Positions 1-8,837 of a stretch of DNA of 64,000 nucleotides are shown piece by piece. The position numbers and the translations under genes are program-made. This DNA is from Oegoconia quadripuncta (taxonomy: Eukaryota > Arthropoda > Insecta > Lepidoptera > Autostichidae), in the NCBI GenBank assembly GCA_949316235.1, contig OX438750.1, positions 248,001-312,000 of the forward strand. Direction: 5' to 3'. The notes below the pieces were generated by a model. That model did no database searches, was not told where the DNA came from, and was given only the letters and a program-made list of their open reading frames with translations. Numbering within the stretch: position 1 is the first letter of the stretch; each line of letters begins with the position of its first letter.

Positions 1-190
1 ACTCGGTTTGTTTGGTGGTGGGGCATTTTTAGCTACCATCATCTTATGTAAATCTGCCGCTAAGCAGCTATTAGCATTGTTGTGTTCCGGTTGTCAGTTC
101 CCCAAATAAGATGGGGTTTCCGAGTCAGGACGCTCTCACCGTGGGCTCATCTTCAGTTAACAGGTGTGATTGAAGCCCAGCGCTAACTTC
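1..190 (+). repeat. SINE-B copy, 5' part outside the window
   Basis: The window opens inside this SINE, at the 'actcggtttg' motif. The order of shared blocks matches the longer copy at 12296-12588: a TTGGTGGT block, the 'tctgccgc..aagcagc' block, 'ttgttgtgttccggttgtc', 'atggggtttccg', and a tail resembling 'ttaacaggtgtgattg'. The tRNA-like head is outside the window. The copy is diverged and lacks a clean A-rich end. Confidence 0.7.
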
Positions 191-198
191 ATGTCTAA

Positions 199-345
199 GG
201 CCTGTATTAATATACCGTTCTTGAGATTGAGATCGCGTCTCAGTCTCATGACCACTTTTTCTGATGCTGTTTTAATATGCAGCAGATTCTCAAACGTCAA
301 TTTGAGGCCGTGGTCAATCTTGAGAACTGTTTATTCATACGGGCC
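199..345. mobile_element. Short MITE of the GGCC-TTA family (PIF/Harbinger-like)
   Basis: Terminal inverted repeats start GGCCTGTATTAATA on the left and end TTCATACGGGCC on the right, with an internal 'ttgagattgagatcgcg'. It is flanked by TAA and TGA. It belongs with the 117-bp copy at 14098-14214, whose flanks are a clean TAA duplication. It sits about 50 bp upstream of the 3' splice site at 394-395. Confidence 0.65.
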
Positions 346-395
346 TGAGAGTTGTGAATGGTATGCGAGAGGTCTGTACCCCGCACCGTGTGCAG

Positions 396-545
396 CGCCC
401 GCTCGCGGCTGAGGGCGGGGTCCACGTCGTCGTCGTCCAGCTGGTCGGCGGGCGCGGGCCCCGGCGGCGCGCGGCGCTACGAGTCCGACCGCTCCTACCG
501 CCCGCGCTACTCCACCGACGACGACGCGCCGCTCCACCTCTACAG
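396..545 (+). CDS. Exon (n-4) of an unidentified Ser/Gly/His-rich protein gene; C-terminal part of gene 1
   Basis: The product is not identified. This is the first of five exons (396-545, 1224-1299, 2172-2402, 3323-3545, 4470-4567) that join without frame conflict to a stop codon. The gene therefore enters from the left, and only its C-terminus of about 260 residues is present. This exon follows a 'gtgtgcag' acceptor and ends CTCTACAG before GTGCCT. It is GC-rich unlike its flanks and encodes a serine run, a GAGPGG stretch and then an Arg/Tyr/Asp-rich stretch (YESDRSYRPRYSTDDD). That composition suggests a disordered nuclear protein. The C-terminal SSRGRVRKLTAKARGLL motif faintly recalls the tails of BRWD/PHIP bromodomain proteins, but I could not check this. 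Only a homology search would name the gene. Confidence 0.72.
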
Positions 546-812
546 GTGCCTCCACACTCTGCACTCTGCCCTCTGCACTCTGCACTCTGCACTCTGCCCT
601 CCACACTCTGTCCTCTACACTGTACCCTCTGCACTCTGCCCTCCACACTCTGTCCTCTACACTGTACCCTCTGCACTCTGCCCTCTGCACTCTGCCCTCC
701 ACACTCTGTCCTCTACACTGTACCCTCTGCACTCTGTCCTCTACACTGTACCCTCTGCACTCTGCCCTCCACACTCTGTCCTCTACACTGTACCCTCTGC
801 ACTCTGTAAAAA
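546..812 (+). repeat. CTCTGCACTCTGC-type minisatellite starting at a 5' splice site
   Basis: Degenerate tandem copies of CCTCTGCACTCTG and CCTCCACACTCTGTCC, with a larger period of about 41-42 bp, run from the first intron base to a TAAAAATG boundary. The array lacks stops in several frames and so produces long false ORFs on both strands. The splice donor (GTGCCTCCAC) is itself the first repeat-like unit, and the array carries repeated GTACCC sequences. Confidence 0.85.
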
Positions 813-1223
813 TGATAATGTTTTGATACTTAAGACACTGATTTATTGATATAAACTTATAATAATGATGATGCTAATGAGTACACGAGTATGATGATTG
901 CTTGCTAAACGTGGACTGATTTGAAGGGCAAATGAAAGAAATGTATTATGACGTAAACTGCTGACGCCGCCGCCGCGCCGGTGGTATGTGCGGTATTGCA
1001 CCGTACACTCTGTATTGTTTATAATTAGCTTTTAGGCTCACCGAGTGCAGCTCACTATAAAAAGAAATCTTAATTTGTCCAATGACGGACGGATTCAGCC
1101 CTCTTAACCGATTACCATAGTTATCGCGCCTTCAAATCGGGTCTCCATTTTAGTGGCACAATGCCTTTTTGCGTCCGGATTTATAAACCACGTATAAATG
1201 AAATGTTGTGTGTGTGATTTCAG

Positions 1224-1299
1224 ACAGCGCCAGGAGGCGGGCAGTAGCGGTCTGTCGGGGGGTGCGGGACCCTCGCGGCCCCACAACGGGCTCCCAGCG
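1224..1299 (+). CDS. Exon (n-3) of gene 1
   Basis: The acceptor is 'gtgtgtgatttcag' and the donor GTCAGA. The first base completes an Arg codon begun in the previous exon. The 76 bases then read through as a Gly/Ser/Pro-rich segment (RQRQEAGSSGLSGG...RPHNGLPA) and end exactly on a codon boundary. It is GC-rich compared with the surrounding intron. No domain is recognised. Confidence 0.7.
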
Positions 1300-1423
1300 G
1301 TCAGAACCTCATATACTTTTATCTGATTTATACTTAATGCGACGACAGCTTCGGTGGTGTGGTCACGAAATAACGCATGGCAGATGAGAGAGTGGCGAAA
1401 TGCATCTTCTATTGTGAACTTGT

Positions 1424-1596
1424 CCGCCTCCGTGACTCAATGGAAACAACATAGGGTTTACGAATCGGAGGTCGCAGGTTTGATCCGCAGCGGGGTACAT
1501 GTTTAGCACTCGGTTTGGTTGGTGGTAGGGAAATTTAAATGTCCAGCTACCTATCTAAATCTGTCGCCAAACAGCAATGTTAATAAGCATTGTTGT
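1424..1596 (+). repeat. SINE-B copy, 5' half (split by SINE-A)
   Basis: The head has tRNA-like promoter boxes: 'gtgactcaatgg' (A box-like) and 'aggtttgatccg' (B box-like). It continues through 'cggggtacatgttta' and the 'tctgtcgccaaacagc' block, then stops at 'cattgttgt', where a SINE-A begins. The missing 3' part resumes at about 1851 ('aagatggggtttccggg'). Confidence 0.8.
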
Positions 1597-1850
1597 AGTA
1601 GTTAGAAACTCTGCTGCTATACCAAAAGGTCGCGGGTTCGAATCCCGCTAGGAGCATATGTTTGTACGATGAATACGGACATGTGTACTCGAGTTATGGA
1701 TGTTTCTCATTTATATATGTATTTATTTACAAAAAAAAAATGTATTTGTGTAGTGTATCAACTATCTGGTATCCACAACACAAGCCTAGTTGCTTAGTGT
1801 GGAACTAGATGGCGCTCTCTGTACATGTCCAAGGATATTTAAGATATATT
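1597..1850 (+). repeat. SINE-A copy nested in SINE-B
   Basis: The tRNA-like head 'agtagttagaaactctg' is followed by the B box GGTTCGAATCC. The body has 'atgaatacgga', 'cgagttatggatg', an A-run, 'atctggtatcca', 'cacaagcctagttgcttag' and the end block 'aactagatggcgct'. The tail reads 'tccaaggatattta'. This is the best reference for the family together with 8240-8515. Confidence 0.85.
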
Positions 1851-1912
1851 AAGATGGGGTTTCCGGGTCTATACGCTTCCACCTAACCTGTTGTGCATAA
1901 AAAAATTACTAA
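1851..1912 (+). repeat. SINE-B copy, 3' half
   Basis: This is the continuation of the element broken at 1596. It carries 'gatggggtttccgggtc', 'tacgcttccacct' and the standard end 'cctgttgtgcataaaaaaa'. The order confirms that SINE-A inserted into an older SINE-B. Confidence 0.75.
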
Positions 1913-2171
1913 GTGGGGTGATCAGAGTTATCCCAAACGTTAGCGTTTCGTTGTTCAACAACATCGCTTCACAGAAATATTTTGTGTTCACTTTCTAGGC
2001 TTATATGGCCTTGTAACCATTTACAAGAGCACAGACTTACAAATAGTAGCACACCAAGCATTAATATGGGTTGCTAAAGCCGACTCGTACCGGCTGTTTG
2101 GAATTTTCTGATGTCGGAATTCCTAGAGCTGGTAGGTTACATTAGTCTATACATTGTGTCTCCGCGTGCAG

Positions 2172-2402
2172 GCTGGCCGCCGGGGCGGGCAGGGCGGGGG
2201 CGGGGGCGAGGGCGGGGCGGGGGGAGGGGGCGGGGGAGGGGGGGGCGTGTCCCTGCGCGCTCGCAGCCCGCGGCGCTACAACGAGGACAGCGAGGAGGAC
2301 TCCATCGCCGCCATCAGCAAGCGCCTGCCGCACCACCACCACCACCACCACCACCAGCAGCACGTGGCCAACCGCCGCCGGCACCACGCCGCCGCCTCGC
2401 AG
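2172..2402 (+). CDS. Exon (n-2) of gene 1, Gly-rich and His-rich
   Basis: Acceptor 'tccgcgtgcag', donor GTAGGG. The 231 bases are exactly 77 codons in phase 0. The segment starts AGRRGGQGGGGG with a run of more than 20 almost pure Gly/Ala/Glu residues. It continues SLRARSPRRYNEDSEEDS, then an eight-histidine run, and ends in a basic HVANRRRHHAAASQ stretch. SPRR next to an acidic EDSEEDS patch looks like a phosphorylatable disordered region. The CAC repeat and GGG runs are probably length-variable. Confidence 0.75.
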
Positions 2403-2876
2403 GTAGGGGCGGCACTCCGTCATCAAGTGAACTACATTAAACAACTGTATTAACGAGTAAATATTCGACATGGCTTCACTGATTCCCTTCGAACGATCGG
2501 CAATGAACTGCATATAATAGATCATGACCGATTCAGCTGAGTTCTGAGGTCAAGTTCCAACACACAGACGTCAGACATATATCTTTGAACAGGCTTGACC
2601 GATCTGCTGCAAACATGTCTATGAACCTGTCTTCTGGTTAAGTCTTTAATTAAGATAAAGGCCCCGCATTACTGAGACAGGTCTGAAGCCGGAAAAAGAC
2701 TGGACATACACTCACAATGTTGTCGGACACAATATCACGTTGTTTTTATTTATTAAGCTGTTGATCACGGGATTCCCGCCTCCACGCTCTTATAAGCTGG
2801 GATTGACAATGGTCTCAACACGGCGTCTACTGAAGGTAGACTTGTAGACTTGGCGGCATACGAGGGCCGAGTTGGA

Positions 2877-3075
2877 TCAAATCAAATCAAAAATGTTTTA
2901 TTTCGTAAGTTATAAGAATAACATTTGAAATCGTCATGACATACAGTCATCGCTCATTCACTAGGCAGACTCCCCAGAGAAGAACGAGCAAGAAACTCCG
3001 GGGTTGCTCCTTTTAAATAAGTCAATACAAATACATTTTGAAATACCTAATTGTAAAATTTATGATTCGACAAAG
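2877..3075 (-). mobile_element. LINE 3'-end fragment
   Basis: The left edge is a run of 'atcaa' repeats next to 'aaaatgttttattt'. The right part has 'ccccagagaagaacgagcaagaaactc', seen in the related copies at 3710, 26025 and 38117. It is the reverse complement of a non-LTR 3' untranslated region and lies in the intron of gene 1. Confidence 0.6.
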
Positions 3076-3209
3076 CAAAATAAGAATAAAATATACTGGA
3101 GATAATGCAGAGTCTTTCTTACGTACATTAAGTTTTCGTAAATATATTGCGATGGTGTGAGGGGTATGCAAAACGTTTACCCTAAACTATTGCCTCAGTA
3201 ATGGTACCG

Positions 3210-3266
3210 GCCGAGTCGCTAGCCGCTAGCCGCTAGCCGCTAGCCGCTAGCCGCTAGCCGCTAGCT
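3210..3266. repeat. 7-bp satellite-like array of CGCTAGC
   Basis: About seven tandem copies of the heptamer containing GCTAGC lie 57 bp before the 3' splice site of the next exon. Each unit contains a palindrome, so the array could form slipped hairpins. Confidence 0.9.
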
Positions 3267-3322
3267 ACGGGCCCGATTTCCCGACTCACATGTATTAATA
3301 TGAGAATGGTCTGTCCGTGCAG

Positions 3323-3545
3323 AACGCGATGTCGCTGGGCGCGGGGGCGGCGGGGGCGCGGGCCGACACGGACGGCGCGTCCGACACGCCGCGTCCGGGA
3401 CGCCCGGCTGGAGCGCACACCGCCGACCACAACTACTTCAACGGGCACTCCTCGCACACACACCACACTCACCCCCACCTTCCCCACTCCTCACACCCCC
3501 ACCCCCACCCCCACCCCCACACACACTCGCACACCAACGGAAACG
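3323..3545 (+). CDS. Exon (n-1) of gene 1, His/Pro/Thr-rich
   Basis: Acceptor 'tgtccgtgcag', donor GTCAGT. The exon starts in phase 0 with NAMSLGAGAAGARADTDGAS and ends with one base of a split codon. The second half is an HxHPHxH-type run (HTHHTHPHLPH...PHPHPHPHTHSH). Histidine-rich tracts follow each other in adjacent exons, which is unusual. They may bind metal or simply be repeat-expanded linker; the sequence does not decide. Confidence 0.73.
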
Positions 3546-3709
3546 GTCAGTATTAAGGCTTATGTGATTTTTTTTCATTCATCACATCCACAGGATTCCC
3601 TGCAGAATTCCAGAGTGGCCGAGTAGTGGACAGACACCTTGTGAGTGAACGTCCTAAGCTGCTCTTCATTCTTCTTCATTCATTCATATGTGCCTTACCC
3701 ACGTCCACT

Positions 3710-4140
3710 TCAAAGTCAAAAATGCTTTATTTTGTTGGTACACAGTACACTTAAAATAGTTAATTTTACATTTTTACGCTACTGCTTGTTCAACATGCAA
3801 TTTTCCCCTGAGAAGAACAAGCAAGGAACTCGAAGGGTTGCTCTTTTACAATCAGGCTTTGATTTTACATAAAGGTTGTTATATTTCATTATTAATTGTG
3901 AAATAGCCTGGCATGCGAACGATCTGATTATGTCCAGGGATGATCATCATCTAAATAGTCTGATATTTTATAATATGCTTTGTTAATAAGTTTCTGTTTT
4001 ATAGTATCTTTAACTTTATTGAGAGGAAGATTTTGTATATCAACTGGAACCTTATTGAAAAAGCGTATATACGTATGGTTATCCTTTGAATGAATTACTG
4101 ACTTTGCGGAGGGGACTTATGTGACCTGCAAGTTTACATA
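3710..4140 (-). mobile_element. LINE 3' end, including the end of the RT reading frame
   Basis: Read on the minus strand, the right half encodes the typical reverse-transcriptase tail FFNKVPVDIQNLPL, with stops. It is followed by a 3' UTR ending in 'aaaatgctttattttgt' on the + strand. The same module recurs at 26025-26470, 27740-28015 and 38117-38510, always in minus orientation in this window. Confidence 0.7.
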
Positions 4141-4141
4141 C

Positions 4142-4366
4142 ATCAGAGACATACTTGAAGTTCATCTTACTCAAGAGTGGATCCAGCTTCGAGTCAGAGA
4201 CATACTTGAAGTTCATCTTACTCAAGGGTGGATCTTGTCTTCGAGTCAGAGACATACTTGAAGTTCATCTCACTCAAGGGTGGATCCAGTCTTCGAGTCA
4301 GAGACATACTTGAAGTTCATCTTACTCAAGAGTGGATCCAGTCTTCGAGTCAGGGACATACTCGAA
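4142..4366. repeat. 52-bp minisatellite, about 4.3 units
   Basis: The unit begins 'tcagagacatacttgaagtt' and ends 'ggatccagtcttcgag'. Four nearly identical copies and a truncated fifth adjoin the LINE fragment ending at 4140. The unit probably expanded from that LINE's edge, because 'catcagagacatac' is already present there. Confidence 0.9.
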
Positions 4367-4469
4367 GTCCAACAGGCTCCGAAATAACAGTAATAAAAAT
4401 GTAATAACTTATAAATGAAATAATATTTTTGAATTATTATTGTACAATATAATCTGTATTGTTTGTCAG

Positions 4470-4567
4470 AGGGCAGCGATGAGGGCAGCTCCCTGCCCGT
4501 GTCGATATCGTCCCGCGGCCGGGTGCGCAAACTAACCGCCAAGGCGAGGGGCCTGCTCCGGGACTGA
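4470..4567 (+). CDS. Terminal coding exon of gene 1
   Basis: Acceptor 'tgtattgtttgtcag'. The first two bases complete a Glu codon left by the previous exon. The frame then reads GSDEGSSLPVSISSRGRVRK, LTAKARGLLRD and stops at TGA (4565-4567). The basic, ordered-looking end differs from the low-complexity exons before it and is the best handle for identifying the protein. A similar Ser-Arg-Gly-Arg-Val motif is, from memory only, associated with BRWD/PHIP-type chromatin proteins. A first AATAAA lies at 5144-5149. Confidence 0.75.
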
Positions 4568-5540
4568 GCCCGCACCGCTCCACTCCTACGGTATTTATAT
4601 TATCTGTGTGTGCACTATCAGCTATAAGTCTTGACTGACCCTACGAAACATAGTCTCTTTGTCAATATATATGTCGCAAGCAGATCGTTAAATTAGCTAT
4701 TTCATGAAATGGTTAGGCGTATAGTTTGTATGGAGGACATTTCCTACATTATTAGACTTGAAAGTTAGAAAATTTCAGACCAAAGGCAATTTAAAAGATG
4801 TGTAATATTTTACTTCTTCTGACTTCTTACTTTGATTTAGTTAATTTTGTTCTGCCTACCGCTCGTAATATATACTTACCAAGGACCGAAACTATATCGC
4901 GTTTTAATAGTGATCAGCGCCATCTATGAGCGGCAGGGAGAACAAAATCAACTATATTTTTATTTTTTGTCGAGGGTTAAAGACCTGTGGTCTCTGCCTA
5001 CCCCTACGGGAAACAAGCGTGACATTATGTATGTATGTATGTTAAAGACCTTAACAGGATTCGTATATTTCGGCTTGACATACCCTTTTCGTTACACGTT
5101 CTGTTTCTTTTCTTCTTTAAATCAAATGACTGCGAATTGTTCGAATAAATACCTGATACACATATTGTTTGTTTCCAGTACTGCCATTGAGGGAACTGTG
5201 TTCAGATAATGCGTTATACTTCGACCAAAGTACGATGAGTGGACCGAGCGTAGAACAATGAACTGTTAGTCATAGGAGTGTTGAAGCTAAGAGCAAACTA
5301 AATTGAAAAGTCCTTGTTTGAACCGATGCGAGTGGATTTTAAATGACTTTCCAATTTGGTCGAATATATCAGTAATTCTCACATAAGATATGTTTACTAT
5401 ACCGGGAGAAATCGAATTTGTGTAATTTGTTTTTTGTTGTTTAAAAATATAAATTTATCTATTTATCTTGCAATACTGACATTAAATCTCTGTATCATGT
5501 CGATTAAAAATAAATAAGTCTATAACTCAATTCTATAATA
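4568..5540. other. 3' flank of gene 1, no further gene seen
   Basis: This holds the probable 3' UTR of gene 1, with the first AATAAA at 5144-5149, followed by unremarkable AT-rich sequence. No ORF here shows coding character. Confidence 0.5.
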
Positions 5541-5702
5541 AATATCTTTGCACATACACACAGCGCCATCTAGTTCCACACTAAGCAACTAGGCTTGTAC
5601 TATAGATACCGCATGGTTGATAAACTACACAAATACATTTTTTTTTGTAAATAAAGAAATATATAAATGAAAAACATCCGTAACTCGGGAACACATGTTT
5701 GT
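5541..5702 (-). repeat. SINE-A copy without tRNA-like head
   Basis: Reverse-complement SINE-A body: 'cagcgccatctagttccaca', 'aagcaactaggcttg', a T-run and 'catccgtaactcggg'. It stops where the head should begin, so it is 5'-truncated. A (TTTA)n stretch and a LINE tail follow. Confidence 0.8.
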
Positions 5703-5703
5703 A

Positions 5704-5880
5704 TTTATTTATTTATTTAGGATCACCAACAGTTGTTACACCAGTACCTAGTCCATTTAACAATTTAGGTAGCTGGTATTAAATTTAAATGTACAACCTT
5801 TTATAGGTGATCATCATGCAAAAACTTTAAAATAAAATAACAGTAAAACAAAAACTTATTAACCTAAATTATTTACCTCT
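5704..5880 (-). mobile_element. LINE 3' tail with (ATTT)n end
   Basis: This starts with 'atttatttatttattt' and 'aggatcaccaacagttgtta', the look of a retrotransposon 3' end read backwards. No coding part remains. Confidence 0.4.
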
Positions 5881-5888
5881 ATTTAGCT

Positions 5889-7137
5889 TTGTGTTGGCAA
5901 CAATGTGTTGAAATCTGTAAAACTAAAAAAACACGCAATCAGATATATCATAAATCAACATATAGGTCTTCATATGCTCATAACAGCTGTGGAGTACCAC
6001 AAGGTAGCATACTTGGGCCATTGTTATTTCTGCTGTACATCAACAATCTACCAACAGCTATGAATCACGAATGCCTACTATATGCTGATGATACGACACT
6101 GGTAATAAAAACTAAAAATGTCAATACCTTTGAAGCTGAAATAAACGAGACTTTATGTTCCGTCTTAAAATGGCTCAATAAGCATAATCTTGACATCAAT
6201 ATTTCAAAAACTAAATTAATTGAATTTCAGACATATAATAGTATATCTTTGGGACTAAATGTGACATTAAATAATGATAAAATTGACATAGTGAATGATA
6301 CTAATTTCTTAGGGATAATAATAGATAAATACTGTAATTGGAAACCTCACATAACCAAAGTAGTAAATAAAATAGATAAATACGTTTTCGTACTACACAG
6401 ACTTAGATATATAACAACAAAGGAAGCTACACTTATGGCCTACCACGCACTTGTCTCGTCCACTCTGAGGTATGGCATTATTCTGTGGGGATCTTCTGTG
6501 GAATCTGACCAAGTTTTTAGGGCACAGAAAAAATGTATTCGTGCACTAAATGGAGCAGATTTCCTTGAAAGTTGTAAGCCAATGTTTAAAAAAGACAAAA
6601 TTCTTCCATTTCCTTGCCTATATATGTATGAAATATGCCTATTTGTACACAAAAACATCAACTTATTTACTAAACAGTCTGATGTTACAAATAAAAGATG
6701 TAGAAGTGGTTATGAGTACAAATTGTATGTCCCAGTACAAAAACTTCAAGTTTTTAGTAAAAGCGTGTACTGTATGGCAGTTAGAATTTATAATCATTTA
6801 CCTAATGAATTCAAAAATAAAATAAGTAAAACATTTAAAAAGCAGGTGTTTGCATATTTTCTAGAGAAGGGTTATTATTCAGTATTGGAATTTCTGAGCG
6901 ACAAGTAATTTATTTTTCTTTTTATTGCATATTTTCTGACATTGTAATTAATTAATTTACCGTTAATAATTAATACCAATTTGACTTGATTAATAATTAA
7001 GACAATGATATTTGCACGCCATAAATGGCAGAATATGCGAACGCGCTATATTATATTTAAAGATCAATTGTTTGACCATATTCTAGTGAATAAATATTTC
7101 ATTTCATTTCATTTCATTTCATTTCATTTCATTTCAT
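5889..7137 (+). mobile_element. 5'-truncated non-LTR retrotransposon with a partial reverse transcriptase ORF
   Basis: An open frame of 339 codons (5889-6908) holds the second half of a reverse transcriptase. Motif CGVPQGSILGPLLFLLYINN lies near residues 34-53, the catalytic YADD at residues 65-68, and the thumb-like 'FLGIIIDKYCNWKPHI' follows. It ends with the tail motif MAVRIYNHLPNEFKN. The endonuclease and first RT motifs are missing, so it is dead on arrival or 5'-truncated. The open frame without stops suggests fairly recent insertion. The 3' UTR ends in an (ATTTC)n microsatellite at 7097-7137, which probably formed at integration. The type is CR1/Jockey-like by the RT tail, which is an inference. 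Confidence 0.85.
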
Positions 7138-7156
7138 TTGATTTTTTCGATTTATT

Positions 7157-7245
7157 ATACAAACATATGCCCCTAGCGGGATTCGAACCCGCGACCTTTT
7201 GGTATAGCAGCAGAGTTTCTAACGACTACACCAAACGTGTCAATG
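7157..7245 (-). repeat. SINE-A head fragment
   Basis: Reverse complement of the tRNA-like head: 'gggattcgaacccgcgacc' (B box) and 'aacgactacaccaaac' (A-box side). The body is lost next to the LINE tail. tRNA folding was considered and rejected, because the sequence matches the SINE copies instead. Confidence 0.75.
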
Positions 7246-8147
7246 AAAAGATTAGCCTTCAACATATTTTCCCGTATTAACTCACTTGTGATCAAAATCT
7301 GTCTTGAAATTATCACGTGACATAGTTGCTTAGTGTGGAACAGGGGGGGCACACTTCAAATGTCATCAATTTTCATAGCAGACTGCGACCTCTGAACTGC
7401 GGTTGACGAACTAACCGTTATTAGTGTTCTGTGGCAGCAGCCGCCATCTTACCGGTGGGTGATGTCATGTCGAGCTCTCAGTCAATGTCGATTTCCTTTT
7501 GAAAGTTTTTGTAAAAGTTCAGATTTTTGTTAATTTGTTGTTTGATTTTGTTATACTTGTTTTTCATAGCTAATTTAAAGAAATTAGTTATGAAAAATAA
7601 AAATTTCCTCATAAACAACAATACCTATTTCTAAACCCAGTTTCTACCTATATAATCAGTGTACGTAGGTACGTATAGATAGATTTAATTCCTCAACCAA
7701 TCGCTGGCAGCAGCACTGTCTATACATGCAAATTTAACCACGGAGTTGCCACTCTTTCTCGGTAAATAGTTACTATACTCTTTGGTGTGGAACTAGATGG
7801 CGTTGGGATTATTGTCTTTGATTTCGACACACGACTTTGAATCAGCGCCAATTGTCGACTTATAGTAATCCGGAACAGCCGTCAATTTTGCGAATTCGTA
7901 TTCACTCGGTATAGTCTGATTTGATTTTTTTTTTTTTTTGTTATTATTAATCGTTCGTCCAATTGATGTTGTGTTGGTCGCTGACTACTGATGTGATACG
8001 CGCTTATATGTAATATTAACGTTCGACATTAAGAGAGATTGTGTAATTGATTTAAGTTTGTATTTAGCTATAATGTTAAGTGAATCTGTATATAGGTACA
8101 CGATAAGTTAACTTAAGTATGTACTTACGCACAGTTATGTGATAGGT
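7246..8147. other. Non-coding stretch with SINE-A end remnants
   Basis: Two short SINE-A tail remnants are visible ('gttgcttagtgtggaac' near 7325 and 'gtgtggaactagatggcg' near 7785). The rest is AT-rich and featureless. Confidence 0.4.
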
Positions 8148-8690
8148 GTATTTATATACCGGATGAGATTTTTAACGTAATATTAGGTAAGTGAAATAGA
8201 AGGTATTGGCGAAGGTAGTTTTTGGAACTTATTTCGACCACCTGTTTGGTGTAGTGGTTAGAAACTCTGCTACTACACCAAATGGTCGCGGGTTCGAATC
8301 CCGCTAGGGGCATATGTTTGTACGATGAATACAGACATGTGTTCCCGAGTTATGGATGTTTTTCATTTATACATGTATTTATTTACAAAAAAAAAAATGT
8401 ATTTGTCTAGTTTATCAACCATCTGGTATCCATAACACAAGCCTAGATGCTTACTGTGGACCTAGATGGCGCTGTGTGTTTGTGCAAAGACATTTATTTA
8501 TTTATTATTTATTTTTGTATGTAATTATGTGGAATAAGCTACAAACGCGACCGTCAAATGACAAAATTAACGCTCAATTCGATGATGGTTTTGAAAAAAA
8601 AAAGAAATCTACCTATGCCACTACCTTTCATGTCGCTTACCTAATATGCCCTTATTTTTCCTTACGGTAAAAAAACTCGTTCGGTATATT
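8148..8690. mobile_element. Inverted-repeat element (MITE-D) carrying a SINE-A insertion
   Basis: The left arm contains 'taccggatgag', 'ggtaagtgaaatagaagg' and 'ttggcgaaggtagtt'. The right arm (about 8577-8690) is its reverse complement: 'aaatctacctatgccactac', 'cttacctaatatgccc', 'ccttacgg'. A SINE-A sits between them. The same arms occur at 8838-9740, around 52500-52610 and at 56357-56497. Confidence 0.6.
8240..8515 (+). repeat. Full-length SINE-A
   Basis: Complete element: head 'tttggtgtagtggttag', B box 'gggttcgaatcccgc', body 'catatgtttgtacgatgaat', A-run, 'caaccatctggtatcca', 'cctagatggcgctgtgtg' and a (TTTA)n tail. The head is self-complementary: 'tttggtgtagtggt' pairs with the downstream 'actacaccaaa'. 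It is inserted in the middle of MITE-D. Confidence 0.9.
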
Positions 8691-8837
8691 TAAGTGTGAG
8701 TGTAGAGTGACGTTACTATGACCAATGGTTTGATCAAATGAATAGGTTATTTTAGTGTAGTTAGGGCCTTGACCTTAAGTTTGACGTGGGTCCAACAGTG
8801 GACACGACTCCAGTATCTCACTCACCTTTGATAGACA

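Noticed and set aside
331..849. Several overlapping long ORFs on both strands
   Set aside because: They are produced by the CTCTGCACTCTGC minisatellite, which lacks stops in several frames. Only 396-545 has splice support.
396..4567. Naming gene 1 as a BRWD/PHIP orthologue
   Set aside because: The only hint is a short C-terminal basic motif recalled from memory. No domain of that family lies in the window.
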